From contig OX940860.1 in the NCBI GenBank assembly GCA_954871525.1, positions 54,486,724-54,550,723 on the forward strand: 64,000 nt of DNA, given 5' to 3'. Position 1 is the first letter of the stretch. Every line of letters begins with the position of its first letter. A program made the position numbers and the translations under genes. This stretch comes from Parietaria judaica (taxonomy: Eukaryota > Streptophyta > Magnoliopsida > Rosales > Urticaceae). Positions 1 through 11,860 of this stretch are shown in pieces. The notes below the pieces were generated by a model that ran no database searches, was not told the DNA's origin, and saw only the letters and a list, made by a program, of their open reading frames with translations.

Positions 1-31
1 TACTATTGCCTTTATTAGTCGTCAATCAAAG

Positions 32-249
32 GTCTTGTATGTTGATCCTTTGGATGTTTTCTTTTCCGAGCAACTTTCTTTTGCGTTGGGGTTGGACTCG
101 TACTTCAAAATCGAATCTCAGGAAACTAGGACGCTTTGAGGTCTTGTACATTGATCCCTTGGATGTTTTCTTTTCCGGGAAACTTTTGGGGTTGGACCCG
201 TACTTCGAAATAGAATCTTTGGAAACTAAGACGCTTTGAGATTTTTATG
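32..249. repeat. Two 109-bp tandem units inside a gypsy element
   Basis: Two imperfect copies with a period of about 109 bp. The phrase GTCTTGTAY begins at 32 and again at 141, and each unit ends near ACGCTTTGAG. They lie inside the minus-strand gypsy element whose LTR is at 3027-3914. No protein is recognisable here. Confidence 0.7.
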
Positions 250-599
250 ATAGGCGATGTACTTCGAGGAAGGGGGTCACTTTGTAAAAAGGTTCCGAGG
301 TGCTTCGAACGCTTGCAAGCACTTCGTATTTATTCGCGCGGTGGAGTCCCGCGAACTTCACGTTATGGATGAGTGCATGGGTGCGATGTATGTGCTCCCA
401 TTGTTTCTCAAACGAGATAGAATATAAGGAGTTACTGCTGGATCTCGTATTATTTCTTTTTTTGAAAATGACCCAACATAGTATTCGGGGTCTCTGTTGT
501 CGAATTGAAATTCATTTTACGAGTTCCAACGCTTTGTCGGGAATTTTATCCCTGGAGTCTGAGGTTTATCTCGATCTGACCACGGGTATCTTGTATTTT

Positions 600-1270
600 G
601 CATATTGGATTTGAGGTCGTTTAAAGTCGAAAGTGATAGTAATCGTGGTGACCACTATCACCTTGGTTTCTCCTCAGATGAAGATCCGAGGTCGTTGTAT
701 GACCCGTGGTGTATCAAACAGATTATCGATGCATTAAGGCATTAAATACCACTTTGGTTGTTAACCAAATGAGTATTCAAGTTCGTTGTAAGTCCAAAAA
801 CTGTGCAAATCATAGTGTTCACTTTCACCTCGTTTTGTGCCAGGATATGGATCCAAGGTCTTTGTAAGACCCGATGTGAAGCAAACATATAACCAGTGCA
901 TTATGGCGCAGGATATCACCTCGATTGTTGCCCAAATGAAGATTCGAGTTAATTGTGAGGCCGAAGATGATAAAATCAGGATGCTCACTCGCACCTTGGT
1001 TGCGCTCGGTTAATGATCCGAGGTGAGTGCTGGACCGGAGGTGAAGTGAACAGATGAAAATACGTTGCAACATCAAATATCACCTCGTATGCTCCTCGGA
1101 AATAGATCCGAGATGGTTGTGAGGTTGGAGATGGCATGTATCATGGAGAAAGTTATCACCTCGGCTGTTGTTCGGATAAAGATCCGAGGTGAAGCAAAAT
1201 CGATTAAGATGCATTACGTCTTTGATCGACGTGTAGCGATTCACGCAGGTGTCATGCCTGAATTTTAATT
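600..1270. repeat. Diverged tandem-repeat block, gypsy internal region
   Basis: Degenerate units share the phrases GATCCGAGGT, ATATCACCTCG and GAGGCCGAAGATGATAAA with the block at 1858-2560. Unit length is roughly 150-165 bp. On the element's own minus strand this block lies on the far side of the gag fragment, so the same repeat family flanks gag on both sides. Short open frames across it follow repeat periodicity and are not taken as genes. The stretch 250-600 shows nothing recognisable. Confidence 0.6.
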
Positions 1271-1299
1271 CATACCATAGTCCCAAGGTGAGCGCGACA

Positions 1300-1750
1300 A
1301 TTATTGTTTCATCACTGACCCCTATGAGACGAGATAGTACGTCCTTAAGGCGGGAGATGAAGGTCCTTAGCGGCTCATCTTTTTACCGCTGCAGGGCGTA
1401 AAGTTGAGAGACCATGGTTTCTATCACCTTTAATCATTGAGAAATGCTTTAAGAAAATTGTCGTGAGTTGGTCGAAGAGCCGATCGAGTATGGTTCTAGT
1501 TTGTAGAACTATTTGAGCGCGGTTTCTACCAAATGTTTGGCAAAGATCTGACATTGTCTGGCGTCTCTCTCTGATGGTTCGAGGTAAGCTCTCCCCATTG
1601 CGATGTGGAGGAACCGAAGATGTGTTCCTGAGTCCGTCTTCCCGTCATGGGGGATATTCATCATCCCAATGTCTCTGATCTTCGCGTTGGTAATCTGAGG
1701 CATGAAAGGAGTGCACATTGATTCGGACGATGCGATCAATCTCAGGGGCG
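1300..1750 (-). pseudogene. Decayed gag fragment of a Tat-type Ty3/gypsy element
   Basis: Minus-strand translation of 1739-1509 resembles the N-terminal part of plant Ty3/gypsy gag. It has TPFMPQITNAKIRDIGMMNI, then DGKTD, HIAMGRAYLEP and CQIFAKHLVETALK. The frame then breaks, and pieces resembling 'FDQLTTIFLKHFSM' and 'RLKD' follow in other frames down to about 1300. Gag is the capsid protein of the retrotransposon particle. The same gag family appears at 63835-64000 on the minus strand. The fragment is pseudogenic because of its frameshifts and stops. Confidence 0.75.
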
Positions 1751-1857
1751 GCCATGGTGACGTTGTGGACTTTGGAGTTCACAACGTTCACCTTGGGTCG
1801 GACCTCTCTGACTATGTCCTCTAGTCCTCTGAACCATGCGGGAAAGGATTGGTGGCC

Positions 1858-2560
1858 AATGCATTAAGGCATCGGATATCACCTCGGCAGCTCTTCGAAT
1901 GCGGATTCGAGGTCATTGCGAGGCCGAAGACGATAAATACGGGGTGTCCACTATCAAGTCGATCGCTGCCCGGATATGGATCCGAGGTCACTGCGAGATC
2001 CGAGGTAATTGGGACTCATGGCCAATGCATTACAGTAATGGATTTCATCTCTACTGCTGCCCGAATAAGGACTCGGGGTCGTTGCGAAACCAAAGACGAT
2101 AAAAACATGATGTATACTATCACCTCGATCGCTGTCCGAATATGGATCCAAGGTCATTGCGAAAGTCGAGGTGAAGAACTCATGGATGATGCACTACCGC
2201 ATTGCATATCGTATCAGCTTCTACCCAAATGATGATTCGAGTTTGTCGCGAAGCTAGAGATGATAAAAGTAGGACGTCTACTATCACCTCGTTCGTTGTC
2301 CGAATATGGATCCAAGGTGAAAAGAACTCGAGGGCGGTGCATTACGACACCGGATATAACTTCAGCTGCTACCCGAATGAGGATTCGAGTTCATCGCCAA
2401 GCCAAATATGATAAAAATGGGACGTCCGTTGTCACCTCGTTCATTATCCGAATATGGATCCGAGGTGAAAGGGACTGGGGGCGGTGCATTACAGCACCGG
2501 ATATCACTTCTGCTGCTACCCGGATGAGGATTCGAGGTCATCGCGAAATACGAAGTGAAG
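1858..2560. repeat. About 4.5 tandem units of ~150-165 bp in gypsy leader
   Basis: Each unit starts near 'TGCATTAC..CACCGGATATCAC', passes through 'CCGGATGAGGATTCGAGGTC' and 'GATAAAA', and ends with 'CCGAATATGGATCCGAGGTG'. The block sits between the PBS and gag of the minus-strand element. The neighbouring stretch 2561-3006 is leader sequence without a recognisable ORF. Confidence 0.8.
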
Positions 2561-3006
2561 CAAATTAATTGCCCCGGAGGATTTTTGACATCCCAAACAT
2601 CGTTGCAAGATACCAGGTGGTGCCGAATTTGGCAGAGTAGACGTTACCCAAGCTCGAGTGTGAGTCAAGGCGATAAGGATCTTGGTGAAATCCAAAGTCG
2701 TCTTTGATAAGAGAATGTTCCATGCTCGCGGGGAGACGTAAAATCATGTCGAGGTTTTGAACCCAATAAGGGTCTTCTCGATGCGAGACAGATTGAAGCT
2801 AGGTTATCAAGTTTTTCTTGAACATTTTTGTTCACCACGTTCTTTCCGGGGTGATTTATAATCAGTTCAAAAATTGATTGAGTGGGGGGGATTTTTCCCT
2901 TTTACCTTGTCGGGTCCCCTTTGGAGGCCCCACGAGGGTGAATTTTCAACCACTTTCCCTTGTGGAGTGGGTCTTTAGCGAGTTTTGTGTTGGAATATAT
3001 CGAATT

Positions 3007-3023
3007 TCCCACAGACGGCGCCA
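3007..3023 (-). promoter_or_regulatory. Primer-binding site of the left gypsy element
   Basis: The minus strand reads TGGCGCCGTCTGTGGGA, separated from the LTR end by the three bases GTT. TGGCGCC is the usual start of a tRNA-derived PBS in plant Ty3/gypsy elements. The full element at 16044 has the same GTT spacer. Confidence 0.85.
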
Positions 3024-3026
3024 AAC

Positions 3027-3914
3027 TGTTGATGCCAAAAATCGCCATCAACCGTCGCGGATTAATCGTAATCCGTTTTATTGTAGTGTCTGCGTATGTT
3101 GCCGTATGAATCCCGATACTTCGTCTTACTCGCCAAGTTCGCTCCGAATATATTATAAACATTATGATAAAATATATAATATAAAGTGTAAAGGAAAATG
3201 ACACAATGTTTTTTATTAGAGGTTCGTTCCAAGCGGTAGTTGACTACTTCCTCTCTACTTTTCTTATTGGAAACGAAGAGAATACAAAGTGGTGGGGGAG
3301 AAGAGAGATTACAACGAAGTGAATCTAGCCGTATAACGAGGTTGAAATACGAGGTGAAATTACATCTCATAAAATGAGTAATATGAAATATAAATCCTCT
3401 CTTAGTGTTTGTGGTGCTATTTTTTCCTCTGAACTTGTTTTCTCCTCCTTGAATCCCCTCCCCCCCTTTGAATGTCATTCTTCATGTATTTATAAGCTTT
3501 TTGTGTTGAACGTGGCTGCTCCTATTCTCTTGGAGGAATGGGTAGCTTTTTGACTTGTCTAGGAGATAATAATGGCTTTTGACTCAGCTTGTTGCATTCT
3601 CCATGTGACATGTGTAAAGTGCTACCATTTGAATATAAACGTTGGAGCTGGTTCAAAGCTTGAGTCACACTTCCATTAATTTAGGAAGACTAAGCCCAAT
3701 GGTGGGCTGAAAACGTGTGGTCTTATCTCAAGGGATAAGATCAATTATGGGCCTTCTCGGGCTGATCCAAGGTGCCGGCCCAAGGTTGTCTTCACGTTCG
3801 TCCCGTTCGTCGTGCATATTATTGGATATCGTATCCAAGTTCGGTGTCGTGTAAAAGCTTGTAATCGATAATTAGATTGTCGTTCTAAAAAGGGGACGAA
3901 GTCCCACATCAACA
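3027..3914 (-). mobile_element. 5' LTR of a minus-strand Ty3/gypsy element
   Basis: The LTR is bounded by a perfect 8-bp inverted repeat, TGTTGATG at 3027-3034 and CATCAACA at 3907-3914, giving 888 bp. On the minus strand a TATA-like CTTATAAATAC lies near 3484-3496. The PBS directly inside on the low-coordinate side shows that the element runs leftward. Its other LTR and most of pol lie outside the window, so the target duplication cannot be tested. Confidence 0.85.
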
Positions 3915-3929
3915 GCCACGACAAGGAGC

Positions 3930-4823
3930 TGCAGCAAGGCCTCCTTGGCAAGGCTAAATTTGTGGGGGCCTTTGTGCAATTAATGAATTGATTTCCCTTT
4001 ATTCAGGGAGAAGTGGTTACCTCATTACCTATAAATATCTATAAATATGACTCTTTCTCTTCCTCATTTCAGCACATTCTCTCACAGTTTTCTCCGGAGC
4101 TTCTCTCTCTTATTTCTCTCTCTAAAAATTCACCCCCTCGTGTTCTCGCCTAAGTTGGTGCCTTCGCCACCACTAGAGGCTCGTCAGAAGTGACTGAATA
4201 GAGCTGAGACTTGTCAAGGGATTGAGTTAGCCTGAGAGGGGTTGTTCGACATAGTCACATGCTTCGCTTGATATTGTCCAGGCGTCGGCCAAGAGCACCC
4301 TCGCCGTTCAAGGCCCTCATCATACGAGTTCGCCTACACCTGCGTTGTCTACTACAACACCCTTGCCGGTAATACCCTCGTCACTGGCGAAGGTCACCCC
4401 CGCACCGCCAACATCGGCATCTCCGATGAGCCTAACCACATCGTAAGTCATCCGCCATTTACTAACCCTGAAATACTTGGGACCTGATTCTCTTAAGCTG
4501 AGATATGTAGGCAGCCTTGCCCAACTATAAACGACGGGGTTCGGGCCCGATCTACCTTTTTTGCAGGTCCTCCCTCGCCATAGGAGCTCGCCAAGGAAGG
4601 AAAATCACCAGGAATCATCAAGAACACCCCGGAGCTTCGCCAAGACAAAAAATTCGCCTAGACGAGGGGCTTGCCAAGGAGGGAAGTTCGTCAAGGATCG
4701 CCAAGAACAACCCGGAGGCTCGCCAACGACGAAGGACTCGCCTCTAGCTTTGACGATCATCAGTCAACCCTCTGGCTCGAACCGTGGATCGGACTCTAAG
4801 TTAAAGCCATTTTTACGTATTAG
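3930..4823 (+). mobile_element. LTR-like repeat (copy 1), related to 49017-50043
   Basis: It has a TATA-like CCTATAAATATC near 4029, then a leader 'TTCAGCACATTCTCTCACAG' and a CTCGCC-rich body. A conserved block GAGATATGTAGGCAGCC is followed by 'GGGCCCGATCTACCTTTTTT', and the shared end is 'CATTTTTACGTATTA'. The same order recurs at 49017-50043. To my knowledge, a GAGATACGTAGGCAGCC-type motif is common in plant gypsy LTRs. No PBS or coding region is attached, so a solo LTR or non-autonomous element is likely. Outer boundaries are approximate. Confidence 0.6.
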
Positions 4824-4874
4824 AATAATTCATTTATAATTTCAAATGATTAATAAATATGCAGATTAACAAAA

Positions 4875-4876
<2 letters not shown>

Positions 4877-4950
<74 letters not shown>
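4877..4950. repeat. (TA)n microsatellite
   Basis: An uninterrupted TA run of about 74 bp. Confidence 0.97.
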
Positions 4951-4955
<5 letters not shown>

Positions 4956-7900
4956 AAATCTTCCAACGATTAAGTGACTATCTAGAAAAGCAGGGATTTG
5001 AGAATCCTCAAATTATAGATTTTTCACAATTTTCAATTTTTTTAATACATTTTTTTTCTTAACATGATGTGCGCATGAATGAAATATAAAAATCATTTAT
5101 AGTAAGCGTTTTCTCTTAATTATACATGACGAACCATTAATGTAAGTTTGGTTTCCAAGTGTGTATACGAAGAGTCTTCCTAAAGGTCCTCTCTTTTTTC
5201 TTTTTGGAGTAATTGTGGTCTATTTCTCAACCGTTCCTCATGCGTGCGATTTTGTTATCTCACCGTTTTCATCTCGCGCGGTCACTCATCAAATATACAG
5301 CGAGGTATCACAACTTGAATCTCTTTCTCCAGTGTTGTTTGAAGCTCTGGGCAAGAGCTTAAATCTTACCAGTGACTTCCGACGCAAGTTTGCCATGAGC
5401 GCGGAGTTTGTTTCTTCTCGACGAGATCTCATTCCCAGCCATGGCCCCCTCTCCGCTGCGACAAGGGAGATCGAATTTGCGCCAAGTCCAATGTTCTTGA
5501 GTTCAACCAAGTATATATGCAAGAACAAACGATTTTTTATTCCTCAATTCCAATCACTAATTGGCTGTTGTTGTGCAATGCAGATGTCGAGCTACTGAAC
5601 CAGAAGTGTTCCGTTCAATGGAAAATGTCATCGGGGTTTTCTCGCTTGCACATCAATTATAATCTCTGAAGTTGTCTAGCAGCCGAAACGTCGTCTCGGT
5701 CGCTCTTCTCCTTTCTCGGGTTGGTTACTGCCTCGCTCTTTCTATGTTGGTTGTTTTCGGCTTCGTTCGTTCTTCACTAACTACATTTTATGGTTTCTTC
5801 TCAATTTGTTGTAGCTCGAAAGCAACGACGTTAAGAGTGGGTTTCATGGAGTAACTGATTTCCAATTTTACTTGGAGTTGGAAGCATTTACCGATTTCAA
5901 GGTTTCAAATTGAAAGGGAAAACAAAATTCTCTATTTCAATAATTTAACAACTTGAAGCACTAGGATTCTTAAGGTAATGTCGGTCTCTTTTGCTTTTGA
6001 TCGTCACTGTAGTTCTTTATCTCCTCTGTAAGCTTAAGCTTGACCTAGTTCGTCACACAGAGAAAGTCAGCCCGGGTACCGACCAGAAACAAGGACGAAC
6101 AAGAGTTCAGCCCATCTCGGGTGAACACGAGCAGAACGTCCAGATAGAAGGCAAGCCCGGCCAGGGGCAGGCGAACAGGCCAGCTAGGGGACAGAGAAGC
6201 TGTCCGAGCAGGAAAGGGAAAGTCAGTAACTACCCAGCAAGGAAAGCGCGTACCTTGAAGAGCAAGCAAAGATCGAGTCAAAGATTTGAGGAGATTATTT
6301 AGGGTAGTTTCCTGATTTAGTGAGATTTTGTTAGCTATGGTGTTCGCCTATGTGAGGCTATATAAACCTAGCATTGTACACTATGTAAAGTGCTGAGTCC
6401 ATTAGAGTTCGAGTTTTGTTTTCTTGTATTTTTGCCTTCGATTATCAATAGAGAAATTTCTTCTCGCAAAAGTTCGTGTTCTTCAATTTTATGTTCGATT
6501 TCTTTGGTGTTATTCGTGTTCTTCGCAGATCCGTAATTTGAGAACCAACATCCTCCACATTGAGTTTAATTAATAGTTCTAGAACCTTTTTCTTTAAGTC
6601 TTATTTAATAATAGTATATGGTTTAAGCCTAGAATTAATTCTCCATCAGCTCTTATAGAGTACTTGAAGCGCAGAGATCTTTGCGGTTTTGGTATTCTAA
6701 GTTAATCTCGAATAATTCCTCATTTTATTTTGTTATTCAACTTTGTTCATATGTGTTTCCTTTACGATTTTTTGGTGTAAAATGGAACGGGATTTCTGTT
6801 TGGCGATTATTGCTTCACGCTGGCTATGAAGGTTCGACCAGAGAATGTAAGTTCTTTGTTTCTATTCTCTCTGGAACTATTTTGTGCAAGTGTAAGTATG
6901 AGCTTTGTTTGTGTTTATTTTCCTTTTGAAACTTTCATCGTCGTTGCGTATGTGAGTTTTTCTCTGTCATTTTTAATTGATTTTATGAACTAAGAGTGTT
7001 GAATTTATTCTTATTTTATTAATTTGATCATCCTCCTATTTGAAAATGTGTATTTTTCTGACACTTTTTAATTGATTTTATGAACTAAGACAGTTATATT
7101 TAGACTGATTTTATTGATCAAACTTATGAGTTGTTATTATTTTTAGTCTTGCAAGAGATGATCCTATAATTTGTTGTTTTATTGCGTGAGATTGTTGAAC
7201 ATCTTGGTCTTAATTTGCATGCATAATCTTTTAGACTTCTTGGTTGGTACCGGTTTATTCTTGGTAAGGATTTACTTGCATTAATAATTCAACTGTCTTT
7301 CTGATTTCTCTTCTGAGTGCTATCATTTAATGAGAATCAAATTAATATCGTGTTAGTCATGTATCAATTAATATTTTTTTTTGTCCACGGAGAAGTCTGT
7401 TGCATATGTATGAATTTGCAGCTTTCTATCTCTCATTTTCTCATGTTGCCAGCCCTTCACTTGCTCCTACCCAACCCATCTAATTTTCGCCCTCTGTTCT
7501 TAGGCTTAGCCAGCTACCTTTCGTAATCACCATCATTTCTCGATGGACTACAACGCACGGCTTTGGTTAGAACACGACGAGTTTGCATTCAGAAACTTAA
7601 ACCTTCGAGCACTGTGAAAATGTCCAGGTTAATCATTGATGATTTAGTAACCCTTTCTATTGGGAATGATAAATATTTACATATATTGATGTAAGTGCTT
7701 TTACAAGGAGACTAGAAAAGGAAGATCGAAGCAAGAAGATTTAAATATCAAGATTAATATGAAGAATCGACATTTGATCTTAATGTAAATAATTAACGTG
7801 GCAATTTTGTAAATTGTGATTGAAATATATTACATATACTGAATCAATATTTGAAGATTAGCCATTTGATCTCAATGTAAATTATTAACGTGCCAATTTT

Positions 7901-8889
7901 GTAAATTTTGATTGAAATATATTACATATACTGCTTGGTCTTTCAGTATATTATATACACTGTGAAAAAATGTTTTTGGTCTTACATTTTGTTTACATAT
8001 GTCTTTTTAAATTTTAATGTTTCTCAATTGATTATACATATTGTTATGAAATGATGACACAAATTTCTTAGTTACAAGTAGTCAACGTGAAAAAGACTAA
8101 AGACAACATGGTAAAAATGACATTGTCCCTGAGCATGTGTTTTTGTTGTGCCTATAAAACGCGTCGAAGAAGCGAAGGAATTTATGTTGACGAGCTTTAT
8201 GGATTCGAAGCTTATGACCAGGGTACTTCCGTGCTCTTACAATTTGAGAAGCGATTATGTTATTAATAGAATGCATAGGAGTATTTTTATTGACCATTTT
8301 ATTGAAGATGCGATGATATTTTACTAGAAAATTAAATCTCATTATAAGTATTTTTATTATTATTATTATACATATTTGCATTATAATTGTCTATTCGTAT
8401 ATTTTATTTTTTTGTATATATATGTAGATAAAACATTTTCTATTAATTACTCAAACTATGTAGTATTGATATTTTTCTTAATAGAAAGCAAAGAGCTAAC
8501 TACACAAAACTACGACGCATTCTTGAAATTTATCATTTTTATTTTGTTTAATTTTTATTCTTCACGTATACATATTATTTTAGTAAACATATACAACCCG
8601 TTCAATATTTTACTTTATTAAATTGGGACAAACACTTCTGTTCTTAAATTACCAGTTATTTTGTAAATAACATTTTAGTTATGCATTTTTTATTTATTTA
8701 TAATATATCTACTCATATTTAATAAACATTTGACAATAAAATTACTTGGATAAATAAACTATTGTTGAGTTCGTTTTGAACATAATTTTTTTCGATTACA
8801 ACACATAATTTTTTAAATTAATTTATTCGTAATTTACATTTAAATTTAAACGAGATATTACTCGCTACCGCGCTTTCCACTAGTTATAT
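4951..8889. other. Intergenic stretch with no convincing gene
   Basis: Mostly AT-rich anonymous DNA. A 145-codon open frame at 5161-5598 (+) has no motif I recognise and no clear codon bias, so I do not call it. 6040-6300 is GC-richer and open, and looks like the tail of a retroelement. It is followed by TATATAAACC near 6359 and a span 6329-6550 that begins TGTTAG and ends CCAACA, which could be a short LTR. 7771-7945 holds two ~92-bp tandem units starting CATTTGATCT. Nothing else is recognisable. Confidence 0.5.
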
Positions 8890-9124
8890 ATAAAAAACAA
8901 AATAAAAAATATTCTCAAGAAAAATCGAGAAGTCAGTCGATCTCCCACGTGCGTGTTAACCGCCTTGACGGTTGGCACGTGAGAGAGAGCCATCGAGAAG
9001 GCTCTCAGTCCCTCCAAAGATAGCGTATAAAGTGAAACTAAAAACAAACAACCCCCAATTAGAAACTTTCCCTCACTTTCTCGCATCGATTCTCGCCACC
9101 CAGCCTGCGATTCTCGCCACCGCC
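8890..9124 (+). promoter_or_regulatory. Promoter/5' leader of the LIFEGUARD gene with two G-boxes
   Basis: Two CACGTG G-boxes lie at 8946-8951 and 8976-8981. They sit on the arms of an imperfect inverted repeat, CACGTGCGTGTTAACCG on the left and CGGTTGGCACGTG on the right, with TTGACGG between. G-boxes bind bZIP and bHLH factors. The AT-rich run 8886-8910 could supply a TATA element. The 5' UTR is probably 9010-9124. Confidence 0.55.
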
Positions 9125-10706
9125 ATGTGGAAGCACGACCCCGAGGCCGGAGCGTCGCGGCCGCTCTACCCGATGATGCTCGAGAGCCCCGAGCTCCGCT
9201 GGTCCTTCATCCGCAAGATCTACTCCATCGTCGCCGTCCAGCTGCTCGCCACCATCGCCGTCGCCTCCGTCGTCGTCACCGTCAAGCCCGTCGCGCATTT
9301 CTTCGTCAGCAGCGGCGCCGGCCTCGCGCTCTACATCGTCCTCATCATCACGCCCTTCATCGGTGCGTATTCTCACAACCTCACGATCTTGTTTCCGATT
9401 CTGTGATTGGGATATTGATTCTTTCTTGTTGATTCTTTGCAGTTTTGTGTCCTCTGTATTACTATTACCAGAGGCATCCCGTGAATTACCTTCTGCTTGG
9501 GGTTTTTACGATTTCGCTTGCTTTCGCGGTCGGATTGACTTGTGCTTTCACCAGTGGTATGAATGAACATCTCAACTCCTCTTATTTTCTTTGTCATCGA
9601 AATTTTCATGCATATCAGAAGAATTGTGACTCTCTGTAGAATTTGGATTGTTTCAGACATGGAGAAAGCAGTAGAATAATCATTAAAGAAAATACATAAT
9701 TTAGGTATTTTAGAGGTTCATTATAAACATGTAGGATAATGGCGGCAAAAATTTTATAAAAAAAAAATAGCATGACATTCTCAAATTTTAATTGGGTATG
9801 TATCGATTAGCTTGTTCCGTAAGTTTCGATTAACGTAAATACTTCTTCGATTGTAAGAATTTCGCATGAGAAATCTCAAATTGTTAATTTGACTTGTAAA
9901 CGTGTAAAAAACTCATAATTGATGTATCAAATTGATTTAAACTAAGGGTGAGGTTTTAAATTGATTTCTTCAAGTGTCTATGGTTGAGCCGTAAAAAATA
10001 TGAATTAGGGTGGAAATTGATTCGTACCGATCTCGTAATTCATCATAGATTACTAGTAGTTTTGAATTTCCGCCTGTGAGGGAAATTAGGCATAAACTAG
10101 AATCTTTATTCTTTGTTTCGTTGGCTTCTTGGAATCGTAAAGTTACAATGAAATGCCGTTTTAAACTAGAATCTTTATTCTTGGTTTCGTTGGCTTCTTG
10201 GAATCGTAAAGTTACAATGAAATGTCGTTTTGGAAAACAGGGAAAGTAATATTGGAGTCAGTTATTCTGACGACCGTTGTCGTGGTGAGTCTCACCCTCT
10301 ACACGTTTTGGGCGGCGAAGAGAGGCTATGACTTTAACTTCCTCGGACCCTTCTTGTTCGGAGCTGTAATGGTTCTCATGGTTTTTGCTATCATTCAGGT
10401 ACAGGTTCAATCGACATGCTAACGAGTTTATTTCCTTTGATTCCCTTCCCTTTTAGTTTCGAATTGTATCCGATTTTGCTTCTCTTTTCTTTGTTGTAGA
10501 TTCTTTTTCCTCTGGGAAAAATTTCGGTCATGATATACGGTGTCTTGGCATCGATCATATTCTGTGGATACATTATATACGACACGGACAATTTGATCAA
10601 ACGCTACACGTACGACGAGTACATTTGGGCTTCTGTTTCGCTCTACTTGGATATTATCAACCTCTTCCTGTCTCTGCTAACTGTTTTCAGAGCCGCTGAT
10701 AGCTGA
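9125..10706 (+). CDS. LFG: LIFEGUARD / BI-1-like TMBIM membrane protein, 4 exons
   Basis: Model join(9125-9362, 9443-9556, 10241-10398, 10500-10706) uses GT-AG introns, keeps frame throughout and gives 238 aa, a usual length for plant LIFEGUARD proteins. The start MWKHDPEAG is the first ATG after the leader and suits the family. Seven hydrophobic segments are visible, at roughly residues 34-53, 62-82, 91-112, 119-141, 150-172, 177-198 and 210-232. The TMBIM signature IYDTDNLIKRY lies before the last one. Family members sit in ER, Golgi or vacuolar membranes, affect calcium leak and restrain cell death. In plants they are linked to stress and mildew susceptibility. G-boxes upstream fit stress regulation (inference). 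No damage is seen in the frame. The nearest alternative is another BI1-like paralogue of the same family. Confidence 0.95.
10094..10231. repeat. 69-bp tandem duplication in LIFEGUARD intron 2
   Basis: Two nearly identical units starting AAACTAGAATC begin at 10094 and 10163. The second unit runs to within about 10 bp of the acceptor of exon 3 (exon starts 10241). Only a few bases differ, for example CCGTTTT versus TCGTTTT. Confidence 0.93.
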
Positions 10707-11860
10707 AGATTTCGAAGAATTACGGGAAATTAGTTGTCTTTGTAGCATTAAAGGACATTCTTGTGCATATTGTAAGTCATTTTTCTTTCTTCTCTTGTTG
10801 CAGCAATGGTCACTTTATGTACCAAAGCTTATGAATTTGATGTTCGCCATTAATAAATAGTTCAAAAAATAGTTGCTTCAAATATTTTGGGGTGATTATT
10901 TGATATTGAAAGTGTATTTTCTTCAATTTTATGGCCTATTAACAAATCGGGGCCGAAAGTTTCAGAGAGCTGAGAAAATCGGGATCTGGCCTAACAAGGT
11001 CGAAGTCCGTTGTCCGGTCGCGGTATGCAGTGTGTTGTTTCCTTTTGAATCCCGAAATATTGTACTCCTTGATTCCGAGATTTAATTACTCGAAACATTT
11101 GATCCTTTTTGGCTTCTAAGAATACAATAATAATGTTGGAAGTTTGAGCAAAATGCGATGAACTAACTAAATTGGTTTCTTGAAATGGTGGATGGGGATA
11201 GCTTTTTTGGCTACTTTACGTATGAGCAAAGAAAAGGAGGAATATCTTATCCAAGTGTAAGCAACGATTATGGACAAGTCTTCATAGATTCCACATTCAC
11301 ATTCACATAATTCTATCTCTATAGACGAAATTTGTTTATACACATGCTTTATTGTGAAAAAGTTCAAATAATCAAGCGTAATGTATTTCTTTTTTTACAT
11401 TTTCTGATTATTTAATCTGAAAATTCAGAATTTTCTTCTAGTTTTTTTTTTTTTTTTTTTTAGAATAAACTATTTAATTTGTAAAAAGTCAAGTATTGTC
11501 AACTATTCACTTAGAAAATTTATTTTATTGTTTTATGAAATTAATTTAAAAATCTAAAAAAATTTAGGGTATAACACTTAACTTTTATTTTAGTTGTTTT
11601 GTAGTATATTCTTTACAAAACATAAAATAGGAAAGATATAAAAAATAAAAAAACTTCAAGACATAGATTCACATGATGCTAGTAGAAACAGTCGGGTCAT
11701 TTTTTTAATTCTGGGGCGTTTCACAAAAAAATTATCATGTGCATTGGAAATTTTAGTCAATCAAACTCGAAAATTATTAAAATGGACACTTATTTACACA
11801 CTTTCGGAAGTACAAGGACTCACTCTAATTTAAGAAACAAAACCACAAATCCAATTGCTC
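10707..11860. other. LIFEGUARD 3' region and intergenic DNA
   Basis: An AATAAA signal lies near 10853, giving a plausible LIFEGUARD 3' UTR of about 150-180 bp. A T-run lies at about 11443-11461. The next gene converges from the right and its stop is at 11861. No other gene is recognisable. Confidence 0.6.

Noticed and set aside
5161..5598. 145-codon plus-strand frame
   Set aside because: No motif or family recognised, no clear splice partners, and irregular composition. Treated as chance.
6329..6550. Short solo LTR bounded TGTTAG...CCAACA
   Set aside because: No target duplication, PBS or partner copy seen. Kept only as a note in the intergenic entry.
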